From Vibrio alfacsensis (GTDB lineage Bacteria; Pseudomonadota; Gammaproteobacteria; Enterobacterales; Vibrionaceae), in NCBI RefSeq assembly GCF_003544875.1, contig NZ_CP032094.1, positions 1,364,001-1,428,000 of the forward strand: 64,000 bases of DNA, read 5' to 3'. Below, one piece after another: positions 45,484 through 55,175 of this stretch (positions are counted from its first letter, which is position 1; each line of letters opens with the position of its first letter). A model generated the notes under the pieces. It had not been told where the DNA came from, did not search any database, and saw only the letters and a program-made list of their open reading frames with translations. Position numbers and translations under genes: made by a program.

Positions 45484-47169
45484 ATGATGCTTCTAAAACT
45501 AACTAAACCAAGCCTCGCCATACTCTCTGCGCTCGGATTGAGTGCGTGTACGACTTTGGGTCCGGATTACGTCCATCCAGAGCAAACCGCCTTACCAAGT
45601 GATTGGTCGGTAGAAAAAGCGGCGCAAGACACGCAACAATCCGATCAAAAACTGCAGCAGTGGTGGCAGCAGTTCAACGACCCCACACTGAACCAACTGG
45701 TAGAGATGGCAAGCCAACAAAACCTCGATCTTGAGGCGGCAGGTTTGCGCATCCTCCAAGCACGTTCGCTATTGGGAATTTCAACTGGATTGCAATATCC
45801 ACAAGTGCAAACCGTATCGGGCAATGTGGCTCGAGCTTATGTGAACGACCAAGGAGTCAATAACGCTGCGCTGTCGTTTGATGCGGGTTGGGAAATGGAC
45901 ATCTGGGGCAAATATGCACGCGGCATTGAATCAGCCGAAGCGGGCTACTACGCATCCATCGCGTCTTATCACGATATCATGGTCACCATTACGGCTGAAG
46001 TCGCTCGTAATTACATCAACTACCGTACGTTCCAAGAACGCATCTTGTTGTCTCGACGAAATATCGAAATTCAAGAGCGCGTAGTACGTATCACACAGGT
46101 ACAGTTTGATTCCGGCAATGTGACCGAGCTTGATGTTCAACAAGCCAAGAATCAGCTATTCAACACCAAGGCCGCACAGCCCGCCTTAGAAATTGCGATG
46201 AAGCAGTCCCGAACGGCGTTGGCGCTATTGCTGGGTGTATTGCCACAAGAAGTCGAAGCCTTATTAAAATCGGATGGTTTTAATCAACAGCTCATCGCTT
46301 ATGAACAGCAATTTAAATCGACAGGAAGAAAACCCGCATTATCTGGTCAGGACGAACGTTCAATCGTACCTCGCCCGCCGTTCGTAGATAATAAGGTCGA
46401 TGCAAACTTAGTAATGCGACGCCCAGATCTACAAGTATCGGAAATGCAGGCCCGAGCCCAAAGTGCCCAAATTGGCGTTGCAGAGACTGCGCTTTACCCT
46501 AGTTTTTCTCTCTTTGGCTCCATTGGCATAAACAGCACTGTACCAGATGGCAGCAGCTTTAGCTTCAGTGATTCACTAACCATGGTTATTGGGCCTAGCT
46601 TTAGCTGGAACATTTTTCAATACGGTCGGGTGAAGAACAACATTCGCTTCGAAGATGCCCGCTTTCAAGAAACACTCACCAACTACAACAAGAAAGTGCT
46701 ACAAGCCGTTAACGAAGTAACCAATGCACTCGAAGCTTATGACCTTTACTTGGAACAAAAAACGCTGCGTCTTCAATCCGTGAATTCGTCAATTCGCGCA
46801 TTCAATATCTCCATGACCCAGTACGAAAACGGTCAAATATCCTTTGAGCGACTGTTGAACTCCGTTGAAAAGATGACACGCGCTGAAGACAGCTACGCCA
46901 CCATCAAAGGTAACGTCGCGAACCAAGTGGTCGCCCTCTACAAAGCACTCGGTGGCGGTTGGGAAACCCAAACGGGTAAACCTTTCTTATCAGAAACCAT
47001 CGCAAAACAGATGCAAGACCGCAGCGATTGGAATGGTTTATTAGACGAAGAAGAACGATTTCTGCCACCACTTCTTCTTGAGCAACCATCAGACAAAGCA
47101 CAAGGGGACGCTACCGAGCAAATAAGTTCCGAGCAAAACAGTGCCGGACAAGATGGGGAGGTGCAGTAA
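45484..47169 (+). CDS. Outer-membrane efflux lipoprotein (NodT/CusC family)
   Basis: A 561-residue TolC-like channel subunit. It opens with a lipoprotein signal (LAILSALGLSACTTLGPDYVHPE), the usual CxxxGPDY start of the NodT branch, and has two outer-membrane-factor repeats (QLVEMASQQNLDLEAAGLRILQARSLLGI; NLVMRRPDLQVSEMQARAQSAQIGVAETALYPSFSLFGSIG). The C-terminal 80 residues after the second repeat are longer than usual and rich in Glu/Gln. GGTGAGGGA precedes the ATG. It shares one base with the DUF1656 gene, so the operon is tightly coupled. Confidence 0.9.
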   Translation: MMLLKLTKPSLAILSALGLSACTTLGPDYVHPEQTALPSDWSVEKAAQDTQQSDQKLQQWWQQFNDPTLNQLVEMASQQNLDLEAAGLRILQARSLLGISTGLQYPQVQTVSGNVARAYVNDQGVNNAALSFDAGWEMDIWGKYARGIESAEAGYYASIASYHDIMVTITAEVARNYINYRTFQERILLSRRNIEIQERVVRITQVQFDSGNVTELDVQQAKNQLFNTKAAQPALEIAMKQSRTALALLLGVLPQEVEALLKSDGFNQQLIAYEQQFKSTGRKPALSGQDERSIVPRPPFVDNKVDANLVMRRPDLQVSEMQARAQSAQIGVAETALYPSFSLFGSIGINSTVPDGSSFSFSDSLTMVIGPSFSWNIFQYGRVKNNIRFEDARFQETLTNYNKKVLQAVNEVTNALEAYDLYLEQKTLRLQSVNSSIRAFNISMTQYENGQISFERLLNSVEKMTRAEDSYATIKGNVANQVVALYKALGGGWETQTGKPFLSETIAKQMQDRSDWNGLLDEEERFLPPLLLEQPSDKAQGDATEQISSEQNSAGQDGEVQ

Positions 47170-47372
47170 TGCCACACGAACTCTCTTGGGGCGATGTTTA
47201 CTTTTCACCGCTGCTCTTAGTGCTGATTCTAGCGGTCACCGCTACGTGGATAACGGTGATCATTATGAACAAGACGCGTTTGTCTCGTTTCATCGCGTTT
47301 CCGTCTCTGACATTCATTGCCATCATGGTTTTCTACGTGGTGGCCATCGATAATTTTTATATTCCGTTTTAG
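47169..47372 (+). CDS. DUF1656 small membrane protein (AaeX-like)
   Basis: A 67-residue protein with two membrane helices (about 14-33 and 42-60), opening MPHELSWGDVYFSPLL. This is the DUF1656/AaeX family, found beside FUSC and HlyD genes of aromatic acid efflux pumps; its role is not established. Its ATG overlaps the stop of the outer-membrane factor gene by one base, and the HlyD gene follows within 12 bases. Confidence 0.88.
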   Translation: MPHELSWGDVYFSPLLLVLILAVTATWITVIIMNKTRLSRFIAFPSLTFIAIMVFYVVAIDNFYIPF

Positions 47373-47384
47373 GTGCCCAACAAG

Positions 47385-48272
47385 ATGAAAAAACTACTCG
47401 TTATTGCACTCAATCTTGTCATTCTTGGTGGCGCGGCGTGGTTCGGCTATCAGAAGTTCGAAGAGTATTTTAATAACCCATGGACCCGCGATGGTCAGGT
47501 ACGTGCGAACGTTATCAAGGTCGCGCCTCGTGTTTCCGGCCCAATTGTTCACGTTGCGGTTCAAGACAACCAAGAGGTGAAAAAAGGCGATCTGCTGTTC
47601 GAAATCGACCCAACCACTTATCAGGTCGCTCTTTCGCAGGCCGAGGTGGCATTAGAAAAAGCCGTAGTCAGCTCTCGCGGTAAAAAGATTGAATATGATC
47701 GCTTAAAAGATATTCGAGCAAAAGACAAAGGAGCAGTCTCACACAAAGATTTGATCCGCCGCGAAATCACCTATCAAGAGTCGCTTCTTCAGATTAAGTC
47801 TGCAGAAGAGCAACTTAAGTCAGCTCGATTGAACCTTGGCTTTACCAAAGTTTATGCCTCCGTTGACGGTTTTGTTTCCAACCTGGATATCCGTGATGGT
47901 ACTCAAGCGGTTGCAAACCAACCGTTAGTGGCACTTATCGACAAAAACAGCTTCTGGGTCTTTGGCTTCTTTCGCGAGAACCAATTAGCCCAAATTCACC
48001 CAGGAAGCCAAGCTCGAGTGACATTGATGTCTCACCCCGACACACCCATTGATGCGACCGTGGATTCAATTGGTTGGGGGATTGCTCCGAAAGACGGCAC
48101 CGTTGGTTACAACCTTCTACCGAATGTAAATCCAGTTTTTCAATGGATACGCTTGGCACAACGCATTCCAGTTCGCGTGTCATTAGAGGAATTGCCTGAC
48201 GGTGTACACCTTAGATTCGGCCTTTCGGCTTCGATTATGGTGATGCAAGACGCTTCGTCCAAAAGTAAATAA
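47385..48272 (+). CDS. HlyD family periplasmic adaptor (AaeA-like)
   Basis: A 295-residue membrane-fusion protein: N-terminal helix (KKLLVIALNLVILGGAAWFGY), PWTRDGQVRANVIKVAPRVSGPIV (the typical AaeA/EmrA opening of the lipoyl domain), a short coiled coil, and FTKVYASVDGFVSNLDIRDGTQAVANQPLVALIDKNSFWVFGFFRE. I choose the ATG at 47385, nine bases after an AGGTG; a GTG at 47373 four codons upstream is the alternative. It completes a FUSC-DUF1656-HlyD-outer-membrane factor pump, probably for aromatic or other weak acids. Confidence 0.9.
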   Translation: MKKLLVIALNLVILGGAAWFGYQKFEEYFNNPWTRDGQVRANVIKVAPRVSGPIVHVAVQDNQEVKKGDLLFEIDPTTYQVALSQAEVALEKAVVSSRGKKIEYDRLKDIRAKDKGAVSHKDLIRREITYQESLLQIKSAEEQLKSARLNLGFTKVYASVDGFVSNLDIRDGTQAVANQPLVALIDKNSFWVFGFFRENQLAQIHPGSQARVTLMSHPDTPIDATVDSIGWGIAPKDGTVGYNLLPNVNPVFQWIRLAQRIPVRVSLEELPDGVHLRFGLSASIMVMQDASSKSK

Positions 48273-48286
48273 ATACGGAATAAATC

Positions 48287-48972
48287 ATGGCGATAGGTAA
48301 AAACTCAAGAAAATCAATGAAGAAAATAATTTCTTCTATTTAACGCTAGCCCTCATTGGGCTGCTTATTGGTGGCGCTTTTGTCCAAGTAGTTGGCGAGG
48401 GGGCCATGGAGCACCTTTTGCAAGGCTTTACGATTCTTACTTTCATCGTTTGTATGGCGAGTCTGCGCTTTGATAAGAACTGGTCACGATTTCTTTATAG
48501 CTTACTTGGGACTTGGATCGCCGTCATAGTGATCAAAGCCATTCTCAATATCAAAGAGATGGATGTGGTAATGCTGGTCCTCACGTTTGCCTTTTTCTTC
48601 GGCACGTTTAAATCTATTGCAAGACAAATTCTCTTCACTGGCTACGTCAACACCAACAAGGTAATTGGTTCCGTTGCGCTTTTCTTGTTGCTTGGACTTA
48701 TGTGGGCCATTGCCTATCTCATTCTACTGGAGTTTTCTCCAAACTCTTTTACCGGAATGGAGGCTATTTCTTGGGGACAGAACTTCTCCAATGCCGCGTA
48801 TTTTAGTTTCGTCACCCTAACCACACTTGGTTATGGCGACATCAGCCCAGTGTCGCCTTTAGCGCAAGTCATCGTGTATCTAGAGGCCATTGTAGGTGTG
48901 TTTTATATGGCGATTGTTGTTTCAAGTCTCGTCAGTTCCAACATTGAACATCAGGAAAATAAAAATGGATAA
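48287..48972 (+). CDS. Two-pore-helix potassium-channel-like protein (ion channel family), -1 frameshift
   Basis: Joined, a 228-residue membrane protein. The ATG at 48287 (MAIGKNSRK) joins the main frame if one A is added to AAAA at 48310-48313, giving KINEENNFFYLTLALIGLLIGG; otherwise only a start at 48406 is left and the first helix is lost. Four or five helices precede the pore, where FVTLTTLGYGDISPVSPLAQ is a K+-selective filter (TLGYGD) followed by the last helix. It starts 14 bases after the HlyD gene and overlaps the next gene by eight bases, so it is part of the efflux operon. A role in balancing charge is speculation. Confidence 0.82.
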
Positions 48973-50110
48973 ACAATCGGTAAAAATCGAAAGTAAGATT
49001 TTCATCAGTAACATGGTGGAATCCGCCATACGTATCGGCTTGATATTAATCTTGCTGATGTTTACGTATGACATCATCAAACCATTCATTCTTCCCGTCA
49101 TCTGGGGGGCGATCATTGCTGTCGCCTTGATGCCACTGTGTAAAAAGCTCGAAAAAGTATACGGCGGCAAACGTGGTCTTGCTGCAACAACCATTGCCAT
49201 TTTAGGTATCGCGCTTCTGGTTACGCCATTAGTGATGGTTTCGGGTTCCATTGTTGATGGTGCAACGCATGCTCTAGAGGTTTTACAAAACGGTGAAATC
49301 AAAATCCCTGGTCCAAATCCATCGGTAGCCGATTGGCCACTTGTCGGTGATAAACTGTACGAAGTATGGACGCTCTTTGCTACTAACTTAGAAAAAGCAA
49401 TTCAAACCTTTATGCCACAAATTAAAGCAGGTCTCACCTCTTTGCTTGGCATGGTTGGAGGGGCTTTAGGTAGCTTACTCTTGTCTATTCTTTCTCTTGC
49501 GATCGCAGCAGGGTTTATGACGTATTCAGAGTCTATCGCCTCTGGTTTAAAAACCGTCGCAATACGCACTGCGGGTGACAATGCCAAAAGTTGGACTACG
49601 CTTATCGCCGCGACGATTAAGAGCGTTCTACTTGGGGTGGTCGGTGTAGCCGCAATTCAAGCCTTACTCATTGGTGCCGGCTTTTTCATCTTTGGGGTAC
49701 CAGCAGCAGGTCTGCTCACTCTGATCTTATTGATTCTTTGTATTGCTCAGCTTCCTGCACTACTCGCTGTGTTACCCGTCATTGGCTACATGTACATGAC
49801 CAATGACACCACAACTGCAACCATGTTTACTGTTTGGGTGGTGGTTGCAGCGCTGTCTGAGAACTTATTTAAACCAATGCTAATGGGCCGTGGCGTCGAC
49901 GTGCCTATGCCTATCATTTTGCTTGGTGCCATTGGTGGTATGTTGTTCTACGGTATTGTTGGTTTATTCTTGGGTGCGGTGATTCTAGCGATTTGGTATG
50001 AACTATTCCTGTGGTGGATCAGCATCGAGAAAGCACAGCAACAAGAAGAAGCGCAGGTAGAGCACGAGGAGGAATCACAAACAGATTCTGGTCACGGCGC
50101 TGGGATCTAA
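48965..50110 (+). CDS. AI-2E family (PerM-like) membrane transporter
   Basis: A 381-residue membrane protein with about seven or eight helices of the AI-2E/PerM family (IIKPFILPVIWGAIIAVALMPLCKKLEKVYGGKRGLAATTIAILGIALL at the start; LLGVVGVAAIQALLIGAGFFIFGVPAAGLLTLIL later; LLGAIGGMLFYGIVGLFLGAVILAIWYEL at the end). Family members export autoinducer-2 or act as Na+/H+ antiporters; the job here is open. ATG at 48965 follows CAGGAAAATAAA and overlaps the channel gene. The C-terminal tail is strongly acidic. Confidence 0.85.
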   Translation: MDKQSVKIESKIFISNMVESAIRIGLILILLMFTYDIIKPFILPVIWGAIIAVALMPLCKKLEKVYGGKRGLAATTIAILGIALLVTPLVMVSGSIVDGATHALEVLQNGEIKIPGPNPSVADWPLVGDKLYEVWTLFATNLEKAIQTFMPQIKAGLTSLLGMVGGALGSLLLSILSLAIAAGFMTYSESIASGLKTVAIRTAGDNAKSWTTLIAATIKSVLLGVVGVAAIQALLIGAGFFIFGVPAAGLLTLILLILCIAQLPALLAVLPVIGYMYMTNDTTTATMFTVWVVVAALSENLFKPMLMGRGVDVPMPIILLGAIGGMLFYGIVGLFLGAVILAIWYELFLWWISIEKAQQQEEAQVEHEEESQTDSGHGAGI

Positions 50111-50359
50111 GCCTACTTTTTGTCGTGCTTAAGCGTTATTTTTCTTACTCAAACGTTATTTCAAGCAAACCGCTGCACTCGTAGCGGTTTCAGCTTAGGT
50201 TCTTTAAGAGTGCTTGTGTTAGCTCACACTTTTTCTGATAGTAACCATCTAAATATGACGTTCTTGTTAATTTTTCATACTTCTTACATTCGAGAGTTGC
50301 AATCAAGCACTTAACGATGCACTCTCTTTGACCACTACTACAGTGCTTAGGATAAAACA

Positions 50360-51031
50360 ATGAAATTGATCAAGCCTTTAACTTGTGCACTCGCTCTTGC
50401 TATGAGTGGCATGGCGTTTGCCGACGTAACGGTGACGGTTCCTGACGACGTTTCGATTTTGGCTGCAAATGGTGAGAAAGTGAAACTTTCTGGTAGCTTC
50501 TTCGCTTCGGAAAAATCACTAACCCTACCTGATGGCGTCAATCAGGTGGTCTTCCGCTATTCTCCGTTTTTCAGCCAAGGTAACGACCGTATTAACGTTG
50601 AAAGTGACGTAATCGTGACTCGATTCAATGCAGAAGATGCCGCGCTGACTTTTGAATTGCCTAAATACCGAGATCTTCGCGAAGCTGAAGCAAAAATCAA
50701 AGACATGAATTGGAAACTGATTGACGAATCTGGCAAAGCGATTGCCGTTGAACAAGACAAGTTGATCAAGCCAGGTATGCAGATCGGTCGAGACTACATC
50801 CGTGAAGTAGAAGATTACAACCGAGCAGGTGGTGCGGCTGCAATTGGTATCGCAAGTGCGGTTGCCGTTCAACCAGTCACTCTTCCAGCTAAAATTCCTG
50901 CAGACATGAAGCAAACCAAACCTGCAAGCATGAAAGCGGATTCAACCGCAGAAGAGATGCTACACTTTTGGTACCAAAAAGCAGACGCAGAAACGAAAGC
51001 ACGCTTTAAAGAATATATCAGTCAACAGTAA
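50360..51031 (+). CDS. DUF2057 family (YccT/CsgI-like) periplasmic protein
   Basis: A 223-residue protein with a signal peptide (MKLIKPLTCALALAMSGMAFA) and the DUF2057 pattern: VTVPDDVSILAANGEKV, GVNQVVFRYSPFF, a middle FELPKYRDLREAEA, and a C-terminal helix TAEEMLHFWYQKADAETKARF. The E. coli member YccT (CsgI) inhibits curli assembly, but most homologues, including Vibrio ones, are uncharacterised. A hairpin terminator follows at 51158. AGGATAAAAC precedes the ATG. Confidence 0.85.
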   Translation: MKLIKPLTCALALAMSGMAFADVTVTVPDDVSILAANGEKVKLSGSFFASEKSLTLPDGVNQVVFRYSPFFSQGNDRINVESDVIVTRFNAEDAALTFELPKYRDLREAEAKIKDMNWKLIDESGKAIAVEQDKLIKPGMQIGRDYIREVEDYNRAGGAAAIGIASAVAVQPVTLPAKIPADMKQTKPASMKADSTAEEMLHFWYQKADAETKARFKEYISQQ

Positions 51032-51157
51032 ACATAAGCTCGTAACAGACTTGAGCTCCTGACAAACTTGAGATCGCAACAAACTCTAGCCCGCGATAAA
51101 CATTAACCTGTTTACATCGGCTTGTTTGCTTTTGGTCAATATAAAGACTCGTTCACC

Positions 51158-51182
51158 AAGCCACACATCTGTGTGGCTTTTT
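51158..51182. terminator. Terminator between DUF2057 and barrel genes
   Basis: AAGCCACACA and TGTGTGGCTT form a stem that ends in TTTTTTA; it serves the DUF2057 gene and perhaps the convergent gene. Confidence 0.8.
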
Positions 51183-51184
51183 AG

Positions 51185-52021
51185 TTAGAACTGATAAGCT
51201 AACGTCAGCATTGGCCCATAAAAACGATAGGTCACATCCAATGACGAACGATCACTTTCATAATCCACACCCACTTCATAGTAATTGAATGAGCCTGCCA
51301 TACTGAATTGATCGGTGAAGAGATACTTTGCGCCAATGTCCATTTCTAATAAATAGCCATCGATATCATCAACGGAAAGATAAAAAACTTGAGCGTGACT
51401 TTTAATTATCCAATCTGGTGTCAGTGCGTACTCAGCTCGAATGCCGATATCTGGCAACGGAGCCGTCACATCATTAATAACCGCGTCATCCACAAACATA
51501 ACCGGAAACTCATCGACTCCACTCGCTTTCGCTCCTAGCTTGCCCTCTAACCCTAAAGATAGCCACATCACATGCAGCCCAGCCAATACATCAACCGCCC
51601 ACTTCTCGCTCGTATAAAACTGGTAGCCGTACCCTACACGCGCGATGTCGATATCTAAATCCGTAGTGAGCTTAGAACCCGCTTGAACCACATACGTCAC
51701 ACCATCATTCGTAATTTCAAATGGCTTTGTGACCGTTGTTCTCGTCGCTTCTCGATGTAGACTGCGCCAATCCGCATAGAGGCTGTGCTTTTGGTTAAAG
51801 TAATACTCTAACTCGACATACGGCAACGCGGTAAACTCTTTTAAATCCAAATCGGATTCAAAATCAATGGTGCGAATCTTATCAAGGTAGGGATCATAAG
51901 CGTTCAATTTGGTGTCCGTACGAGAAAAAAATCCGCCTACTTCAATTTCCCATTCGCCGGCAAAAGAAGAACATGAAAATACGACTGCAAAACACGCCAT
52001 CCAATGAGATTTATTCATCAT
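51185..52021 (-). CDS. Outer-membrane beta-barrel protein
   Basis: A 278-residue protein with a signal peptide (MMNKSHWMACFAVVFSCSSFAGEW) and repeated amphipathic strands (WEIEVGGFFSRTDTKLNAY; LPYVELEYYFNQKHSLYADWRSLH; IARVGYGYQFYTSEKWAVDVLAGLHVMWLSLG; YRFYGPMLTLAYQF). The final phenylalanine and about 10-12 strands mark an outer-membrane barrel. I start at ATG 52021 because AGGATTAAGG precedes it; the frame is open to 52159 without a signal. No specific family is evident. Confidence 0.75.
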   Translation of the reverse strand: MMNKSHWMACFAVVFSCSSFAGEWEIEVGGFFSRTDTKLNAYDPYLDKIRTIDFESDLDLKEFTALPYVELEYYFNQKHSLYADWRSLHREATRTTVTKPFEITNDGVTYVVQAGSKLTTDLDIDIARVGYGYQFYTSEKWAVDVLAGLHVMWLSLGLEGKLGAKASGVDEFPVMFVDDAVINDVTAPLPDIGIRAEYALTPDWIIKSHAQVFYLSVDDIDGYLLEMDIGAKYLFTDQFSMAGSFNYYEVGVDYESDRSSLDVTYRFYGPMLTLAYQF

Positions 52022-52293
52022 CCTTAATCCTAACCTATTGAATTTATGACTTAAGAAAGTGTATCTATTGCAATGACATAAGGGAATGGAAACGGATCGC
52101 AACTCTTGCAGAAACCGCATGAATATCGACATCAAAGCCGAAGCAAGCCTAATTACCACTTGTGTAAATTGCTACTTATGTGAAGTGCTGCTTGTATGAA
52201 TGACACACTGTGTGAACAGAAGAAAAGCCTAACGCATAACGTCAAAACTTTCCTCCCCCGCTTCAGAAACACAACTGGCTGATACGATACCGA

Positions 52294-53058
52294 TTACCAA
52301 TATCGCTCGTAAATGATGTTCCCACCGGTTTGTGCTCGGTACTTTTCCAACCCAAGTTGCTGAAGAACTGGTGAGGTGTCTTTGATCATTTCTGGATTCC
52401 CACACATCATGACAAAGCTGTTGTCTTTGGAAAATTGCAAACCAGCGCGGTCCACTAACGCTCCGGAAGAAATTAACTCTGGAATACGCCCATTCAATTT
52501 CCCGTTCAAGGTTTCACGACTCACGATAGGCAAATAACGTAAACGTCCTTCATAACGGTTTTGAAGCTGTTCAATCAGATATTGATACACAAGGTCTTTT
52601 TCATATCGCACCCCGTGTGCCAGCACAATATTATCACTATGTGGCAGTAAATTAATGTCGTCTAATAGAGAAAGGAATGGACCGATACCCGTACCAGTGG
52701 ATAGCAACCACAGATCATTGGCTTGTTTGGGAATGGTATCGTGAGTCAAGTCGCCGTGTGCACTTTGGCCTACATAAACCGTATCACCGGTATTGAGTTT
52801 TTGTAGTTTTGGCGTCAGTTGACCTTGTGGATTGGCCACTATGAGAAATTCTAGCCAGTCAAATTGCTCACTTGGCGCATTGACAACAGAGTAAGCACGA
52901 CTAATGGTTGTACCATCATCATCTAGCAAGGCAAGCTTAGTAAATTGCCCGGCTTTAAACGAGAGCGGCGCGCCTGAAAGCCTTAAACTAAATAGCTCTC
53001 CCGTCCAATCAACTCGCTTTTCAACTCTAGCAAGATTGAAACCTTTCAGTTCTGTCAT
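52294..53058 (-). CDS. fpr: Ferredoxin/flavodoxin--NADP+ reductase
   Basis: A 254-residue flavoprotein of the bacterial Fpr type that moves electrons between NADPH and ferredoxin or flavodoxin. RAYSVVNAPSEQFDWLEFLIV is the FAD-binding RxYS motif; LWLLSTGTGIGPFLSLLDD binds NADP; MMCGNPEMIKD and a C-terminal aromatic (ERYW) complete the family pattern. GGAG abuts the ATG at 53064, so translation more likely starts at the ATG two codons on, at 53058. Single gene. Confidence 0.9.
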   Translation of the reverse strand: MTELKGFNLARVEKRVDWTGELFSLRLSGAPLSFKAGQFTKLALLDDDGTTISRAYSVVNAPSEQFDWLEFLIVANPQGQLTPKLQKLNTGDTVYVGQSAHGDLTHDTIPKQANDLWLLSTGTGIGPFLSLLDDINLLPHSDNIVLAHGVRYEKDLVYQYLIEQLQNRYEGRLRYLPIVSRETLNGKLNGRIPELISSGALVDRAGLQFSKDNSFVMMCGNPEMIKDTSPVLQQLGLEKYRAQTGGNIIYERYW

Positions 53059-53249
53059 CGACATCTCCTTTTGGTTGCGATGACTTAAACCTACGCCTCA
53101 CTAACCATTATGTAAAGTTTTATGCTTACAAAACTACACCTGTACGCGTTTCACAAATAAATCACAACTTCATTACATTTAAAATCTTTCGGACTAGAAT
53201 AAATACTCGACATGAGAAGTGGATTCAGAAATAAGAGAGGGACTAAACA

Positions 53250-53701
53250 GTGGATACATTATTAAGAGACTTCCCGGTCATTACCGAGATTGACGTTGCT
53301 TGGGGAGAAATGGATGCGCTGCAACACGTGAACAACGCGGTGTACTTTCGTTATTTCGAAACCGCGAGATTGGAGTACTTCAAAAAAATTAACCTATTGG
53401 TTGAGATGCAAACCTCACAGATAGGCCCCGTTCTCAGTGAAACACAATGCCGTTATAAACTGCCGGTTACATACCCAGATACACTTTTGATCGGCTCCCG
53501 CGTGATCGATATGCAGGAAGATCGTATTACGATGGAATATCAGTTGCTTAGTAAAAATGGGGTAAAATTGCAACGATCGCAACAGCAACTGGCGTAATGT
53601 TTGATTTCAAGAACAACGTGAAAGCCGCAATTCCTGACCACGTTCGCCAGTCAATTTTAGACTTAGAAAACACCGTGGGCAGTACGCATCATTTGGAATA
53701 A
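53250..53701 (+). CDS. Acyl-CoA thioesterase (YbgC/FadM type), -1 frameshift
   Basis: Joined, a 150-residue hot-dog fold thioesterase. VAWGEMDALQHVNNAVYFRYFETARLEYF holds the family's catalytic Asp and the H-V-N-N motif. The first frame stops at 53597; adding one A to AAAA at 53564-53567 gives GVKIATIATATGVMFDFKNN and an end at 53701, which restores the standard length. GAGAGGGACTAAACA precedes the GTG at 53250. It hydrolyses acyl-CoA thioesters by family; chain length not known. Confidence 0.85.
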
Positions 53702-53734
53702 AAAAGAGACGGGAAGCGAGAGATTAGAATCGAG

Positions 53735-53911
53735 ATTCCCGACTGTGCTCCTTCGTCGCTATCGGGAATGACGCAGAGGAATTCTTCCAACCTATACAAT
53801 GAGAAAAGTTGTGTCATTCTAGCGAGCCAAGGCGAGACTAAGAATCTACTTACCGCTCGCTGCAAACCGTAGAGCGATGAATTACCTCAATATATTCTGA
53901 GAGTAGATTCT
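53735..53911. repeat. Palindromic intergenic repeat (Vibrio type)
   Basis: ATTCCCGA (53735-53742) pairs with TCGGGAAT (53762-53769), and AGAATCTACT (53841-53850) pairs with AGTAGATTCT (53902-53911). GTCATTCT near 53812 has its partner AGAATGAC only beyond the insertion elements, at 55421-55428, so the transposable elements split this repeat. Confidence 0.7.
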
Positions 53912-53927
53912 GAATCACGCTCAATGG

Positions 53928-54073
53928 TATGGACTCCCCACCTTAACTGACTGTGTCAACTAAAGTTACAGGTGCAAACCAAAATAGGAGCCCATACCAT
54001 GAATCAATCTAGCACAATCTCAATTGATTTAGCCAAATCCGTTTTTCAAGTTGCGGTCCCTCGCGGTTCGATG
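53928..54073 (+). mobile_element. 5' fragment of an IS110/IS1111-type element
   Basis: It opens with TATGGACTCCCC, the same end as the complete element to the right, and holds the first 25 codons of a transposase (53999-54073, MNQSSTISIDLAKSVFQVAV), cut off where the second element begins at 54074. No right half of this copy remains. Confidence 0.75.
53999..54073 (+). pseudogene. Truncated IS110-type transposase start
   Basis: ATG at 53999 after TAGGAGCCCATACC encodes MNQSSTISIDLAKSVFQVAV, which holds the first acidic residue region of the DEDD (RuvC-like) domain of IS110 transposases. The coding region is interrupted after 25 codons by the next element, and the frame ends at a TAA at 54100. 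Confidence 0.75.
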
Positions 54074-54139
54074 TATGGACTCCCTCCAAGGAGGAGCTAA
54101 AATTTTAGTGCAAACAGAAATTTTAATTGGGAGCCATAC

Positions 54140-55175
54140 ATGAAAAAGTCTACTACTATCGCCATTGATTTAGCAAAAAACTCATTTCAAATTTGTAAGC
54201 TAGTTAGAGATCAAGTTGCCTCTGAAAAGCCTTAAATAACCAAAATTGAAGTCATGGTTACAAAACAACCCTCTTCTCATGTAGTAATGGAAGCTTGTGG
54301 ATCTGCGCATCATTGGGGACGTTTTGCCAAAACTTAGGCCATGATGTCAGTATTATTGCCCCAAAAACGTAACTCCTTTTAGAGCAAACCAAAAGACTGA
54401 TAAAAATGATGCTCTTGCCATCGCAATTGCAGCACGCCAACCTAATGTTCATTCTGTTGGAGTGAAAACTATCGATGCTCAAGCGCTTCAATCGATTGAA
54501 CGCGTTCGGCAACATCTCAATGACCTCATAGTGGCTACCAGTAACATGGTGCGAGGTCTGATTTTAGAGTTTGGTATCGCTATCCCAAAGGGAGTTAGCG
54601 CCTTTAACAAAACCATCCCGCAAATTTTAGAAAATGGCGATAGTGAACTTCCTGATATATTGCGCCCTTATTTACACCATATGTATAACTTGCACCAAGG
54701 GCTTTCAGAACAAAAAGTTCAGATTGAAAAAGAATTGAGTTACTACATCAACCAGCATTCAGAGTGTAAAAAACTACTTGAACTTGAAGGGATTGGCCCT
54801 ATCAATGCTCTCGGCCTCTATTTGGCACTAGGACACACTGGTAGAAATTTCAAAAACGGCCGAGAAGCTTCTGCTTGTATTGGTTTAACACCAAAGCAGT
54901 ACAGTACTGGAGGTGTCACGACTATGCTTGGTATTAGTAAGAAAGTAGCAAACAAAAGGCTGCGTGCAAATCTCATCCAAGGTGCTCTATCCGTTGTCCG
55001 ATTGCTTCAGTATCGAGAGCCTAAAAATGGTAAGGAGACTTGGCTAAAAGCCTTGATAGTGAGAGCTGGCCTAAGAAGAGCTGCTGTCGCGTTAGCGAAT
55101 AAAAGCATACGCACAGCATGGTCTATGCTGATACATGACACTCAGTACTCTACTTCATTTAAACATGCTGCCTAG
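54140..55175 (+). pseudogene. IS110-type transposase, interrupted
   Basis: Joined, about 345 residues, the normal size for IS110-family transposases. The N-terminal RuvC-like part shows TIAIDLAKNSFQICKL, VVMEACGSAHHWGR and TPFRANQKTDKNDALAIAIA; the C-terminal Transposase_20 part shows LELEGIGPINALGLYLALG, then ASACIGLTPKQYSTGG and LRRAAVALANKS. A TAA lies at 54233. Two -1 shifts lie near 54334 (TT) and in the A5 at 54363-54367. The clean C-terminal frame runs from 54462 to 55175. The mix of a stop and shifts means true decay, assembly errors, or both. Confidence 0.8.

Noticed and set aside
54462..55175. A complete 237-residue transposase
   Set aside because: It lacks the N-terminal RuvC-like part, which is present upstream in other frames from 54140.
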